Below, one piece after another: positions 18,114-27,950 of a stretch of DNA of 64,000 bases. Both the position numbers and the translations under genes were made by a program. Source of the stretch: Cognataquiflexum nitidum (GTDB lineage Bacteria; Bacteroidota; Bacteroidia; Cytophagales; Cyclobacteriaceae); assembly GCF_022538055.1 (NCBI RefSeq), contig NZ_JAKZAM010000002.1, positions 62,001 through 126,000 on the forward strand. The letters run 5' to 3'. Each line of letters begins with the position of its first letter. The first letter of the stretch is position 1. Under the pieces are notes generated by a model. It was given only the letters and a program-made list of their open reading frames with translations, was not told the origin of the DNA and made no database searches.

Positions 18114-20053
18114 GCGGCTTTATGTATTTGGAATTCAAAAAAGATTTCTGTCCCCGGGTTGGAAATTAGGGTCATTTTCCCATCGAGTTGTTTGGTAAGA
18201 AGACTGATGAGTTGAGACCCAAAACCCGATCCTTTGATTTCAGGTTTATCGCCTATTCCGATCCCATTATCAGAGACTTGAAGCAAGAGATGCGAATTTT
18301 TTTCCGAGAGTGATACTTTAATTATTCCCTTATTTTCATTTGGAAAAGCGTATTTTAGGGAATTTGACAATAATTCATTGACAATCAGTCCAATAGGTAT
18401 AGCCTGGTCAATTTCAAGGTCTAAGGTATCCATGTCACAAACCAATGAAATGCGCATTGAGGCATTGAAAGTATCGATGATGTATTCACCTAGGTTAAGA
18501 AAAAAATCCTTCATTTCTATGGTTTTAAGGTCTCTTCCCTGATAGAGTTTCTGATGAATCAGTCCTATGCTATGCACCCTGTTTTGGGTTTGTTCCATGA
18601 TACTTTGGAATTCTTTATTTTCAATTTTGGCTGTCTGAAGAGCAAGAAGGCTTGAGATCGTTTCAAGGTTGTTTTTGACCCGATGGTGAATTTCTTTGAG
18701 CAAATGTTCCTTTTCGAGATTTTGCTTTTCTAAAAGCATGTTGTATTTTTTTCGACGGACCAAGACAACATATAAAATGCCTAGAATAACAACCAAAAAT
18801 CCTGCTAGGGTAAGGATGAAAATCTGCAACATTTTTTGTTTTTCCAATCGGGCCTCTTGAAGGTTTATTGTATTTTCTTTTTGGGAAACATCCATTTCAG
18901 TTTGTAGCAGTGAAATCCTTTGGTCAGCCTCTGCCGTAAAGACGATTTGCTTGAGCGCGTCATAAGTCCTACTTGCTTCCAAAGCCTTGGCAAATTTTTT
19001 ATCACCCTCATAGGCCTTACTTAGTTCAAGGTACACAAGGCTCAAATAATACTTATCTCCAAAATCTTTTGTGGCTACCCGGATGCTTTTTTCTAAAAAT
19101 TTGATGGCATGGGAGAAATCTCCGATGCTATTGTTGGATTTTCCCAATGAAAGCAAAGACCGCATGATCATAAAATCATTTTCCAATAATTCGGCATACT
19201 TCAATGCCTCCAAGCCTGATTTTTCGGCAGCTATATAATCACCTTTCTGATTGTATAAATCTGAAAGTGCGATATAGGTGTCGCTTAGGTTATTATAAAA
19301 CCCATACCGCTCTCCGATGCTGATTGATTCTTGGAAATAGGCCAATGCTTCCTCGTACCTATTGAGTTTGATCAGGTTATTTCCGATTACATGAAGGGTA
19401 AAGTCATAATCGAGGTCATATAGATTTCTTTTCTTAAAAAGTGCAATGGATTTCAAACCATATTCCAAACCGATACTGGATTTTCCCTGTTTCCAAAAAA
19501 GGTTGCTCATGTCGGAATATGCCATTGCAATTGCTTTTTTATCCCCGTATTTTTCCCCTATTTTGAGGGTTTTTGATGCATAATCAAATGCCTCTCCCAA
19601 ATTCCCTCTTCTTTCAAACACATAGCCAAGGTTGGTGTAAAGGAGCCAAGATTCACTTTCTGGAATTTTTTCAATCGCACTTTTGAGCACCATCTCAGCC
19701 CAATCCAACTCATCAAGTCTTAGAAGGATAGCCCCCTGCGAAACCTGTAATCTACCCTCCCAATACTTATTGTCAATTCTTCTTGCTTCTTCAAGTCCTC
19801 GGTTGATGATAGACAGTGATTTTTTAAGGTTTCTTGAATGGGTCAAATACCCTAGATCGTTTAGGACTTTGATCCTTAAGGTATCATTTTGGATTTTTGA
19901 AAGGCCTTTTTCTAGATTTTCGAGGTATTCTGATCCAAAATCATCCGATTCTACAAATACCTGCTTATAATTGACTTTCTCATGTGAGAAAAACAATTGG
20001 GCCTCGGTACGGAGGGTTATCGTAAAAAAAAGAAAAACAATAATCCATTTCAT
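18110..20053 (-). CDS. TPR-containing sensor histidine kinase (HisKA_2 type)
   Basis: The 647-residue kinase starts with a signal peptide (MKWIIVFLFFTITLRTEA). About 330 residues of tetratricopeptide-like helices follow, then a coiled coil and one membrane helix (residues about 425-450, LAGFLVVILGILYVVLV). The dimerisation box is EIHHRVKNNLETISSLL (His near 460), typical of HWE/HisKA_2 kinases. The ATPase domain has NELLSNSLKYAFP and DNGIGIG. The TPR part would lie in the periplasm. It is cotranscribed with the LytTR regulator. The signal sensed is unknown. The start ATG fits the signal peptide. Confidence 0.92.
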   Translation of the reverse strand: MKWIIVFLFFTITLRTEAQLFFSHEKVNYKQVFVESDDFGSEYLENLEKGLSKIQNDTLRIKVLNDLGYLTHSRNLKKSLSIINRGLEEARRIDNKYWEGRLQVSQGAILLRLDELDWAEMVLKSAIEKIPESESWLLYTNLGYVFERRGNLGEAFDYASKTLKIGEKYGDKKAIAMAYSDMSNLFWKQGKSSIGLEYGLKSIALFKKRNLYDLDYDFTLHVIGNNLIKLNRYEEALAYFQESISIGERYGFYNNLSDTYIALSDLYNQKGDYIAAEKSGLEALKYAELLENDFMIMRSLLSLGKSNNSIGDFSHAIKFLEKSIRVATKDFGDKYYLSLVYLELSKAYEGDKKFAKALEASRTYDALKQIVFTAEADQRISLLQTEMDVSQKENTINLQEARLEKQKMLQIFILTLAGFLVVILGILYVVLVRRKKYNMLLEKQNLEKEHLLKEIHHRVKNNLETISSLLALQTAKIENKEFQSIMEQTQNRVHSIGLIHQKLYQGRDLKTIEMKDFFLNLGEYIIDTFNASMRISLVCDMDTLDLEIDQAIPIGLIVNELLSNSLKYAFPNENKGIIKVSLSEKNSHLLLQVSDNGIGIGDKPEIKGSGFGSQLISLLTKQLDGKMTLISNPGTEIFFEFQIHKAA

Positions 20054-20111
20054 TTATGAAATATAGCATATTATTTATATCAAAATATTTAAATAAACCG
20101 ATTATTATTCC

Positions 20112-20140
20112 TCGGTAATTTTTAGGCATCATTCGGACAG
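20112..20140 (+). promoter_or_regulatory. candidate LytTR regulator site 1
   Basis: TCGGTAATT (20112-20120) and TTCGGACAG (20132-20140) are imperfect direct repeats with starts 20 bp apart. The site lies between the histidine kinase gene and the lipoprotein gene at 20316, so it could serve autoregulation or the lipoprotein. Three similar sites lie upstream of 23328, 25907 and 26908. Confidence 0.45.
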
Positions 20141-20315
20141 TATAAGGGGTCATTTGTCCTAGATCCATTTTTAATATTAATTAGGATGCTTTAATTAGAT
20201 CATTCTAATGCCTGAAAGGGAATCATCAATTGGAAAAGAAGTGATTTGATTTCTTTGAATTCAAAACCAACAACCCTTAAAATTCTAACCCCAGCCAATC
20301 CTATTTTACCTAATT

Positions 20316-20837
20316 ATGAAATACTTCATGTTAATAGGAATTTTTGTTTTGACTTTGGTTGGTTGCACATCCAAACAGAGGTATAGCCAAGATTCTCCTG
20401 AAATTGACACAGTAAAATCGCTTTTTGAAAACTATCTAACAGGAAATTGGGATGCTTATAAATCTCATTTTGCTGATAATGCCAAGATATTCATCAATGT
20501 AACAGAAAAAAATCCCGCAAACATTCAGGAACTGATTGCACAGCAAAAAATGGAAATTGAAGGTTTGTCCTCTTATTCTATAAATACAGAAACCCAAACT
20601 TTTGAAATGATACTCGATGACAAAGAAGAAACCTGGGTAAACTATTGGGGGGTTTGGAAAGGGACCCTTGCCGCAACGCAAGAGATATTTGAGATCCCGA
20701 TCCACATTACCTTCCAATTCGTCGATGGTAAAATTGTCAAAGAATTTGGGTATTGGGATAACTCCAAAATTACAATGGCAGTCATGAGGATTTCCATAGC
20801 AAAAGCATCAAAATCGTTGGATAAAGCTTCAGATTAA
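20316..20837 (+). CDS. NTF2-like (SnoaL/DUF4440-type) lipoprotein
   Basis: The 173-residue protein has a lipoprotein signal with lipobox LVGC at residue 16. A cone-shaped NTF2-like domain follows: VKSLFENYLTGNWDAYKSHFADNAKIFIN near the start, then strands ending HITFQFVDGKIVKEFGYWDN. Such proteins can bind small hydrophobic ligands or act as isomerases, and no catalytic pair is evident here. It would be anchored in the periplasm or outer membrane. It is the first of four NTF2-like genes within 9 kb. Confidence 0.8.
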   Translation: MKYFMLIGIFVLTLVGCTSKQRYSQDSPEIDTVKSLFENYLTGNWDAYKSHFADNAKIFINVTEKNPANIQELIAQQKMEIEGLSSYSINTETQTFEMILDDKEETWVNYWGVWKGTLAATQEIFEIPIHITFQFVDGKIVKEFGYWDNSKITMAVMRISIAKASKSLDKASD

Positions 20838-21056
20838 AAAATAAATATTCTGCAGCCTGGACTCTGATATCGGCCGGCAATTTTTATTGACCATGAGAAA
20901 TTAAATAAACCCTTGTTGAATAAATAGTGAAAATTCAAATGAAACGGTTTGGATTTTAGTTGATGAGAACATCGGGGTAGGGCGCCAATATTATAATAGA
21001 GGAGCTCTGTCCCGATACTTGTTTTTAGGTCATTTATTTCTCAAAAAAAGTCACTG

Positions 21057-22361
21057 ATGCTAGCAAAAGAATTTAACTCCACGCTGATTTCTATTGAAAC
21101 CGCTGAGCGAGTGACTTCGCTTGATGTGATGCGAGGCATTGTGCTTTGCGGAATCTTATTGATGAATATCAATGGCTTTGGTTTGTCAGGGGCCTATAAT
21201 GACCCGACAGTGTCCGGTGGTGCAGAAGGCTGGAATTTAGGGACATGGGTCGCTGCAAACATGTTTTTTGAGGGTACCATGAGGGCATTGTTTTCTCTTT
21301 TGTTTGGGGTAGGTATGTTTATTCTTTTGGATAGATTAGAGAAAAAAGATGCCGGAATAAGGGCAGCAGACATTTATTTCAGAAGGTTGTTGTGGCTGTT
21401 GGTTTTTGGTTTGGTTCATGGCTATTTGTTGTTATGGAGGGGTGAGATTTTATTTGAATATGCCCTGATGGGTTATTTTGTTTATTCTTTCAGAAGGATA
21501 AGTCCTAAATACCTGGTCATGATTTCAGTCTTTTTGTTCTCCATCGGAACTCTTTGGAATTATGTGGATTACCGGAAGGATGTGGCAATGATGGATCAAG
21601 TGGCTTTGGCTGAAACCTACAAGGTGGAAGAAACACCCCTTTCCAAAGAAACAAAAGATGCCCTCAGCAGATGGGAGCAAAAGCTATATGACCGTTCTCA
21701 GGAATTTATTGATTTTGAAAATGAAAGTATGCGGAAGGGGTATGTGGATGTGGTGTTTTTTTTAGCTCCTGTCAATACTTATTTCAATACCTATTTCTCT
21801 TACAGGTATGATCTGTGGGACATCTTACCCATGATGCTTTTGGGAATAGCACTGTTCAAATGGAAAATTCTTTCAACTGAAAAATCATATGGCTTTTATG
21901 GTCTGATGGTTTTGTTTGGATATGGGATTGGGTTACTGGTCAACTACAACGAAATCACCTCCATTATAGCTAGCGATTTTTCTTATGTAGGTTTTTCAAA
22001 ATCCAATATCACCTATGACCTCGGTCGTATTCCTGTCGCTATGGGGCATATCGGTATGATTATGGTCTTTTCCAAATTACCTGCCTTCGAATGGCTCAAG
22101 CATAGCTTGGCGGCAGTAGGGAAAATGGCCCTGACCAACTATCTCATGCATTCTGTGATATGCATGTTTGTATTTACAGGAGTCGGTTTTGGTCTGTTTG
22201 GAAAGCTGCAGCGATTTGAACTGCTATATGTAGTGTTTTCCATCTGGATTTTTCAAATGATCCTAAGTCCGATTTGGCTGAAGTATTTCCATTTTGGACC
22301 GATAGAATGGATGTGGAGAAGATTGAGTTACCTACAAAATCCGCCTTTTTGGAAAGTTTAG
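21057..22361 (+). CDS. DUF418 domain membrane protein
   Basis: The 434-residue protein begins with ERVTSLDVMRGIVLCGILLMNI, the usual DUF418 entry motif, shared in style with acyltransferase-3-type membrane proteins. About eight to ten hydrophobic helices follow, with RRLLWLLVFGLVHGYLLLWRGEILFEYALMGY reduced here to its key part FGLVHGYLL and WRGEIL. The C-terminus has MALTNYLMHSV and GPIEWMWR. The family's function is not established; a transport or acyl-transfer role is only inference. The ATG at 21057 is the best start. Confidence 0.88.
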   Translation: MLAKEFNSTLISIETAERVTSLDVMRGIVLCGILLMNINGFGLSGAYNDPTVSGGAEGWNLGTWVAANMFFEGTMRALFSLLFGVGMFILLDRLEKKDAGIRAADIYFRRLLWLLVFGLVHGYLLLWRGEILFEYALMGYFVYSFRRISPKYLVMISVFLFSIGTLWNYVDYRKDVAMMDQVALAETYKVEETPLSKETKDALSRWEQKLYDRSQEFIDFENESMRKGYVDVVFFLAPVNTYFNTYFSYRYDLWDILPMMLLGIALFKWKILSTEKSYGFYGLMVLFGYGIGLLVNYNEITSIIASDFSYVGFSKSNITYDLGRIPVAMGHIGMIMVFSKLPAFEWLKHSLAAVGKMALTNYLMHSVICMFVFTGVGFGLFGKLQRFELLYVVFSIWIFQMILSPIWLKYFHFGPIEWMWRRLSYLQNPPFWKV

Positions 22362-22490
22362 GCAGCTATTTTTAGGATCATTAACAAGAAATACCCTTTT
22401 GCCTTTTGGCTTGGATATCAAAAATATTGACAAAATGAAAAAACGGGAAAGCTGAAAACCGAATAGAGTAAGCACTAAACAACCATAAAA

Positions 22491-23015
22491 ATGAACAAGA
22501 AAAACTATTTCCTCATAGCGACCGCCTGTATCGCTCTTTCTCTATTTACAGTTGCCTGTAGCTCACCTGCTCCTGAAGAAACTGTTGCACCGGAAGAAGT
22601 GGCAACTCCTCCTGCACAAGAACCCGATATGGCTGCTATCAAAGCTGAAATCCAAGATTTGGAAGATGCTTGGGGTGCCGCTGATACTGCAGGTGATATC
22701 ACTTCTTTAATGGCTTTTTACGCTGATGACGCAGTAAGTATGGGTAGTGGTGCACCGGTTGCAGTAGGCAAAGCTGCCATTCAAAAAGAATTTGAGTCAA
22801 GCATGGCCAAAAGACCTGCTGGTCAAACCATCACATTTGAGGTATTGGATATTTTTGGGGATGAAAACACTATCACCGAAGTAGGGAAAACTACCCGAAA
22901 GGATGCTTCGGGCAAAGTCGTTTCCTCGGGTAGCTATATGGCGATCTGGGAAAAACGTGATGGAAAATATGTCTGTGTGAGAGATATCAGCAATAACGAC
23001 TCCAAAGAAAATTAA
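22491..23015 (+). CDS. DUF4440/SnoaL-like lipoprotein
   Basis: The 174-residue lipoprotein has a lipobox near residue 23 (FTVACSS), then a Pro/Glu-rich linker (about residues 25-45). An NTF2-like domain follows with LEDAWGAADTAGDITSLMAFYADDAVSMGSG and the closing SGSYMAIWEKRDGKYV of DUF4440 proteins. It should sit on a membrane facing the periplasm. Function is unknown. It is followed by a strong terminator, so its transcript ends here. Confidence 0.85.
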   Translation: MNKKNYFLIATACIALSLFTVACSSPAPEETVAPEEVATPPAQEPDMAAIKAEIQDLEDAWGAADTAGDITSLMAFYADDAVSMGSGAPVAVGKAAIQKEFESSMAKRPAGQTITFEVLDIFGDENTITEVGKTTRKDASGKVVSSGSYMAIWEKRDGKYVCVRDISNNDSKEN

Positions 23016-23050
23016 TTCCTTTCAGCTATTTGCTAATTGTATATTTTTTT

Positions 23051-23090
23051 AAACTGAGTGGGTAAATATAGATACCCACTCAGTTTTTTC
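23051..23090 (+). terminator. rho-independent terminator
   Basis: AAACTGAGTGGGTA (23051-23064) pairs perfectly with TACCCACTCAGTTT (23073-23086) around an 8-nt loop and runs into a T-tract. It closes the 22491 gene. Confidence 0.9.
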
Positions 23091-23202
23091 GCTGTTTTTT
23101 AAGTTGTCCGGATTGACCTGGCTAAAAAACCAAAGAAATGCGACAATATGTTTAAATCAGTATCGTATAACGAATTAGTTAAATAATTATTTATTTTTTC
23201 AT

Positions 23203-23231
23203 TCGGTAAATATTACCACGGTTTGGGACAT
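23203..23231 (+). promoter_or_regulatory. candidate LytTR regulator site 2
   Basis: TCGGTAAAT (23203-23211) and TTGGGACAT (23223-23231) have starts 20 bp apart and end 96 nt before the receptor gene at 23328. Counting the flanks, this site matches the one at 26797 at 27 of 37 ungapped positions. Confidence 0.5.
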
Positions 23232-23327
23232 AAATAGGTCTATTTCGTACTTGAATCGTTTTTTTTCAATTTTTTAATCACGACTTTTTATAAATTGATT
23301 TTAACTATTTAATTAAATAATAATGTT

Positions 23328-25745
23328 ATGAAAGTTTTTTTGATAATGATTGTAATGTTCCTTTTTGTTTCGTCCGGTTTTTCTCAAGGAATCATAATGG
23401 GGAAGGTTCATGATTCTCAATCAAAAGGAATAGCTTTTGCAAATGTGCTGCTGAAAAGCGTCACGGATTCTTTGTTGGTCAAGGGAATCATTACGGATGA
23501 AACTGGGAACTATATTTTTTCAGAAATTCCAAAAGGGGAATATTTTGTTGAAGTTTTTATAATGGGATACTCCAAATCCTATACCCCCGGCTTTAATTTT
23601 TCAGGAACAGAAAAAAATGAGTTGGAAGGAATAACGGTGGTGGAGGAAGCCCAAAATTTGGAGGAGGTGACTGTAGTGGCTACTAGGCCATTTTTTGAGT
23701 TGGAAGAGGGGAAAATGGTAGTCAATGTGGCTAACAGTATTTCAGCTGCGGGGTTATCGGTCATCGATGTACTCGATAGAGCTCCTGGGGTAATGGTCAA
23801 CAGGCAGAGTAATTCGATCTCTGTTTTAGGGAAAGACGGGGTAGTCATCCTCATGAACGGCCAAAGATTCAGAATGCCATTGGAGGCTGCTTATCAGATG
23901 CTGGCAGGTCTCAACTCGAGTGATGTCGAAAAGATAGAAATCATCACTGTCCCTCCTGCAAACTATGATGCTGACGGTGATGCAGGATTTATCAATATCG
24001 TGATGAAAAAGGACAATGCTATGGTGGGTACAAAGGGTTCCCTGACCATCGGACAAGGCTATGGTTCCGGCTACAATGGCAATATGAGCTTCAACCTCAA
24101 TCATCAGGGAGCAAAATTCAGTTGGTTTGTTCTTTTGGCCTCTACCTATGTAAATCAGGAGGCAGAGTGGGAACAATTTAGAGGAAACAATAACGGATTT
24201 GAAGACATTCGTATTGATACCTACACCGATAGATTTTCGACCAGAAAATCCATCAATTACCAGGCAGGGTTTGACTACAAGCTAAGCAGCAAAACCATCC
24301 TCAGTGGCTTGGTCAGTGGCTACAATAACCGTTGGGAAATGACGGCTTTTAATACTACCAAATCCAGTTTTTCCATTTCCCCTGATACACTTTTTAGGAT
24401 GACAACGGTAGAAGTCAATAAATGGAGTCATATCATGGGTAATATCAATCTTCAGCATACATTCCAAAACGGGCATGTCATTAGTACCAATGTAGACTAC
24501 CTGACCTACAATAATGCCAATCCATCTGGATATACCATTATGAATTATGATGAATTCAATGATTTGATAGGTTCACAGGAATTCAGAATAACCAAAGATA
24601 CCCCCATTGAGCTGTGGGTAACAGACTTTAACCATTCCATGAAAATTGGCAAATCAGTAGCTGTAGAATCAGGTATCAGAGCTACTCTTTCAAAATTCAC
24701 CAATACTGTAGTGTTCGAAGAGAAACTTGATTCAGATTGGCAGATCGATCCAAAATTCACCAATGATGGCTTTCTCAATGAGGATATATTGGCAGCATTT
24801 TCCTCAGCCAAAATCAAATTTGATGAAAAGACTTCCTTGAATGCAGGAGTCAGATACGAGAACACCAAAACCAACCTGACGACAGTGTCAGGAGAGAAAA
24901 TCGTTGACAGGAATTACGGTGATTTCTTTCCAACGGCATTTTTATCCAGAAAAATCAATCCCAACAACTTGGTTCAGCTGTCCTACGGACGCAGGATTAC
25001 ACGTCCCACTTTCAATGAGATGGCACCTTTTGCGTTTTTTTCTGACCCTTTTACCTTCTTCGCCGGAAATGAAAACATCCTGCCTACTTACACCAATACC
25101 TTCAAAACAGATTATTCCCATAAAAGCTGGATTTTCTCGCTGCAGCACAGTACGGACCAAAATGTAATTGCCAGGTTTCAACCTACTTTGGATGTAGAGA
25201 CAAACACGGTATTTCTGAAAACGGAAAATATCGACCAAAGGCAGACAGTTTCCTTGATGATAGCTTTCCCCTTGAAGTTGACTTCTTGGTGGGAAACCCA
25301 AAACAACTTTACAGCAAATTATCAAAGAGTCAAATCTGAGCTGAACGGGGAGATTTAAGATGTTGATCAGAAAGGTCTGCAGGTAGTTTTGACCAATACA
25401 TTCACGCTTCCCAAAAATTACACCATTGAGTTGATGGGAAATTACATGTCTCCCAGCATCAACGGATATTACTTGGGACTTTCTCGGGGCTTTCTTAACC
25501 TAGGAGTCCAAAAAGACTTCCAAAAGGCCGGGGTGCTGAGGTTATCCTGTAACGACATACTCGAAACCAGTCAAATCAGGGGGCAATCATTTGATGGTGC
25601 TGATTTAGATTTTTATATAAGATTTAAGTATGAAAAAAGGGTGTTCATGGCTACCTATACCTATCAGTTTGGAAATAGTAAGATCAAAGGAACCAGAGAT
25701 AGAAAAGTGGGTTCCCAAGAGGAACAGAGAAGAGTCACTAATTGA
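23328..25745 (+). pseudogene. outer-membrane beta-barrel receptor, interrupted by one in-frame stop
   Basis: The frame has a signal peptide (MIVMFLFVSSGFS), a carboxypeptidase-regulatory-like domain (GKVHDSQSKGIAFANVLLKS), a plug-like domain (DVLDRAPGVMV, VILMNGQRF, VEKIEIITVPPANYDADG) and a long beta barrel, as in the OMP_b-brl/TonB-dependent family. It reads open to TAA at 25356-25358 (676 residues) and continues in the same frame from DVDQKGLQVVLTNTF to 25745, giving 805 codons, the usual family length. A single base change of a AAA, CAA or GAA codon would explain it. The lost piece contains the last barrel strands, so the short product would probably not fold. A sequencing error or readthrough is possible. 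Confidence 0.85.
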
Positions 25746-25764
25746 TCAAAATCCAATTTTCTTT

Positions 25765-25793
25765 TGGGTAAATGAATTCCCGTATTGGGACAT
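25765..25793 (+). promoter_or_regulatory. candidate LytTR regulator site 3
   Basis: TGGGTAAAT (25765-25773) and TTGGGACAT (25785-25793) have starts 20 bp apart. The second half-site is identical to that of the site at 23223. It ends 113 nt before the start at 25907. Confidence 0.5.
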
Positions 25794-25906
25794 TTTTAAG
25801 GTTGGTTAGTCCTAAACGCTTCTGTAAAGAGATATAAAATATTGATATTGATTTACAATTTTTAATCAATCTAAAACTAGTTAAAACCATTTTAATCAAA
25901 AAAACC

Positions 25907-26674
25907 ATGAAAAAAAGAATGAATTATTTAATCATCTTGTCAATGGGAATAGTCCTCAATTGGACTCTACTTTCGTCCTCAATCGCTCAAAACGAACCAC
26001 TAGGCCCATTAATGACAGTAACTGAGTTTACCATCAAGCCCGGGCATGAAATGCAATTTAGGGAAGGTGTCAAGGCATGGAAAGCCTGCTACTTAAAAAA
26101 CGAAGGCGATTGGACATGGAGAATGTGGCAAAGACAGCAAGGAGAAGGAAGTGTCTTTGTGCTTGCTTCTGATATGGCCAACTGGGCTGAAATGGACAAA
26201 ACCGACGAGTCAGGGAAAAAATGCCAAGACCTAGCCCGGTCGCTGATTAATCCCCATATCGAGAAAGCAACGTCACACGTGACACGTTTTCAACTTGGAA
26301 TCAGCAAAGCAGCTTCACTTACAGAAGATATGATTAGGGTTTCTTTCTATGATTTGAATCCCTTAAATGGCCATCGACTGATGGAGGTAGTCAAAGAAGT
26401 GGAAGGTATCCGTAAAAGTGCAGGTCTTGAACCCGGGGGTTATTGGTATCAATGGCAGACTGCGGGACCCGAAAGCCCAAGTTTCCATCATGTGATGCCT
26501 TACAAAGATTATGCAGCGATGGATATCATTCAGGAAGGCGTTTGGCAGACTGTTGAAAAAAACGCCGGAAAGGCCAAAAGGGATGAGCTTCAGGCCGCAT
26601 TTCGATCATCCCTTCAAAATACTTGGAACTACATCTACACCTTGGATAAGGACATAAGCAATCCCGGCAAGTAA
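25907..26674 (+). CDS. secreted protein with dimeric alpha/beta-barrel-like repeats, unknown function
   Basis: The 255-residue product has a signal peptide (cleavage likely after SSSIAQ, about residue 28). Two halves follow: the first with MTVTEFTIKPGHEMQFREGVKAW and the second starting MIRVSFYDLNPL. Each resembles the strand-helix pattern of antibiotic-monooxygenase/dimeric alpha-beta barrel proteins. Trp-rich segments (WTWRMWQRQ, GGYWYQWQ) are notable. I do not recognise a named family. It would be exported to the periplasm. A LytTR-like site lies upstream. Confidence 0.7.
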   Translation: MKKRMNYLIILSMGIVLNWTLLSSSIAQNEPLGPLMTVTEFTIKPGHEMQFREGVKAWKACYLKNEGDWTWRMWQRQQGEGSVFVLASDMANWAEMDKTDESGKKCQDLARSLINPHIEKATSHVTRFQLGISKAASLTEDMIRVSFYDLNPLNGHRLMEVVKEVEGIRKSAGLEPGGYWYQWQTAGPESPSFHHVMPYKDYAAMDIIQEGVWQTVEKNAGKAKRDELQAAFRSSLQNTWNYIYTLDKDISNPGK

Positions 26675-26796
26675 AATAAAAATGTAATCCATTTTGATAA
26701 AGCAGTAAAATCCAACTCGGCCAATTGCGAATTAGTTGATAAAAATAGGGTAGAGGCATCGGGAGAAATCCTTTTTGCCAAAGCCCTTTTTTTTAT

Positions 26797-26825
26797 TCGG
26801 GTAATAAAACCATGGCTTAGGACAT
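26797..26825 (+). promoter_or_regulatory. candidate LytTR regulator site 4
   Basis: TCGGGTAAT (26797-26805) and TTAGGACAT (26817-26825) have starts 20 bp apart. The site ends 82 nt before the RidA-like start at 26908. Confidence 0.45.
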
Positions 26826-26907
26826 AAAATCTAGTGCTTCGTCCCTGATGGTTTTATTAATCTAAAATCAAAAAGTAAATTCTGTGGTGATACCAAAGGA
26901 AAATAAC

Positions 26908-27293
26908 ATGAAAATAGAAAAACCTGAATTTTTTAGCCTCCGGCTCGAAATCGAAAATATAGCCACGCCGTCAAGATTGGGAACAGTATCAAAGTCTCCG
27001 GGGCTGTCAGCATGGATGATGGAGGCGGGCCCACTGCTGTGGGCGATTTTCTCCAGCAGATGAAAAACTGCTATTCCGATTTGGATAAAATACTGAAACA
27101 CTATGGCTGCACCTTTGACGATGTGGTGGTAGAAAATGTATTTACCACAGATATGCCGGCATTTTTAGAACATGCAGGTTACCGGAATTCCATCTATACC
27201 AAGCATTTTCCGACGGGTTCCTGGCTAGAAGTCAAAGGCTTGGCTTTGCCTGAATTTTTGATTGAAATCGAATTGGAAGTGCATGAAGCATAA
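26908..27293 (+). pseudogene. RidA-family (YjgF) gene with an N-terminal frameshift
   Basis: The start region ATG at 26908 encodes MKIEKPEFFSLRLEIEN, the usual beginning of this Bacteroidota RidA group. The rest of the family sequence, YSHAVKIGNSIKVSGAVSM and on to VENVFTTDMPAFLEHAGYR and ALPEFLIEIELEVHEA, lies in another frame from about 26958 to 27293. A small deletion near 26955 between EIEN and YSHAV explains this. Translation from the ATG at 27012 would give 93 residues without the first strands. RidA proteins deaminate reactive enamines/imines, and the catalytic Arg region is missing or altered here, so the product is probably inactive. Confidence 0.8.
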
Positions 27294-27300
27294 GATCCAA

Positions 27301-27329
27301 CTTTTCCAAAGTTTTGAACTTTGGAAAAG
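27301..27329. repeat. perfect 13-bp hairpin
   Basis: CTTTTCCAAAGTT, TTG, AACTTTGGAAAAG forms a perfect stem-loop just after the RidA remnant. The same 13-mer forms the inner arms of a larger palindrome at 51304-51366. It may act as a terminator in either direction, though the T-run is short. Confidence 0.7.
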
Positions 27330-27368
27330 CTTCAAAATAATTTAACAATTAAAACCAGTAAAAATCCT

Positions 27369-27794
27369 ATGAAAACGATTGAAAATGATTTAAAAAATGC
27401 AACCCAAAACAGGGCGGTCATAGATGGGCTTTATAATGCTTTTGCAGTCGGTGATATCCCGACAGTTCTCGGTAGCATGGACTCCAAAATAGTCTGGAAT
27501 GAAGCCGAAGGCAATTCCTATGCAGATGGCAATCCATACATAGGGCCTGATTCGGTCTTGAATGGGGTTTTTGGTCGGATAATGCAGGAGCATGAGTATT
27601 TTAATTTGGAGGATATCGAGTTGCATGAGATGTACAATAATAATGTGTTGGCCACCTTACGCTATGATGCCAAAACCAAAAAAGGAAAGAAATATAATGC
27701 TCAAGTGGCCCATTTCTGGACATTGAAAGACGGGAAAGTGGTGGCTTTTCAACAGTATGTGGATACCAAAAAATTGAGTGATGCTTTAGAATAG
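27369..27794 (+). CDS. NTF2-like (SnoaL/ketosteroid-isomerase-related) protein
   Basis: A 141-residue cytoplasmic protein from the ATG at 27369 (MKTIENDLKNATQNR). A TTG 16 codons upstream is inside the hairpin and is rejected. The domain reads VIDGLYNAFAVGDIPTVLGSMDSKIVWNEAEGN and ends VAHFWTLKDGKVVAFQQYVDT, the usual SnoaL-like closing strand. Small-molecule binding or isomerisation is the family theme and the substrate is unknown. No signal peptide is present, unlike the two lipoprotein paralogues upstream. Confidence 0.85.
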   Translation: MKTIENDLKNATQNRAVIDGLYNAFAVGDIPTVLGSMDSKIVWNEAEGNSYADGNPYIGPDSVLNGVFGRIMQEHEYFNLEDIELHEMYNNNVLATLRYDAKTKKGKKYNAQVAHFWTLKDGKVVAFQQYVDTKKLSDALE

Positions 27795-27950
27795 AACCTT
27801 TCGGTTTTCGGACTTTACCGGTTTCAACTTAAATGAACCCAGGATTCCATCCCAACTTTTAAACCCAAAAACAATAAAATCAGCAAATAGGGAATTATAT
27901 CCCAAACCGCCCAAATCTCACTGGGAGAATACTAAATCGAAATAAATCTT

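Noticed and set aside
27321-27368. TTG start adding 16 residues to the SnoaL-like protein
   Set aside because: The extension begins inside a hairpin, and the ATG at 27369 matches the family start.
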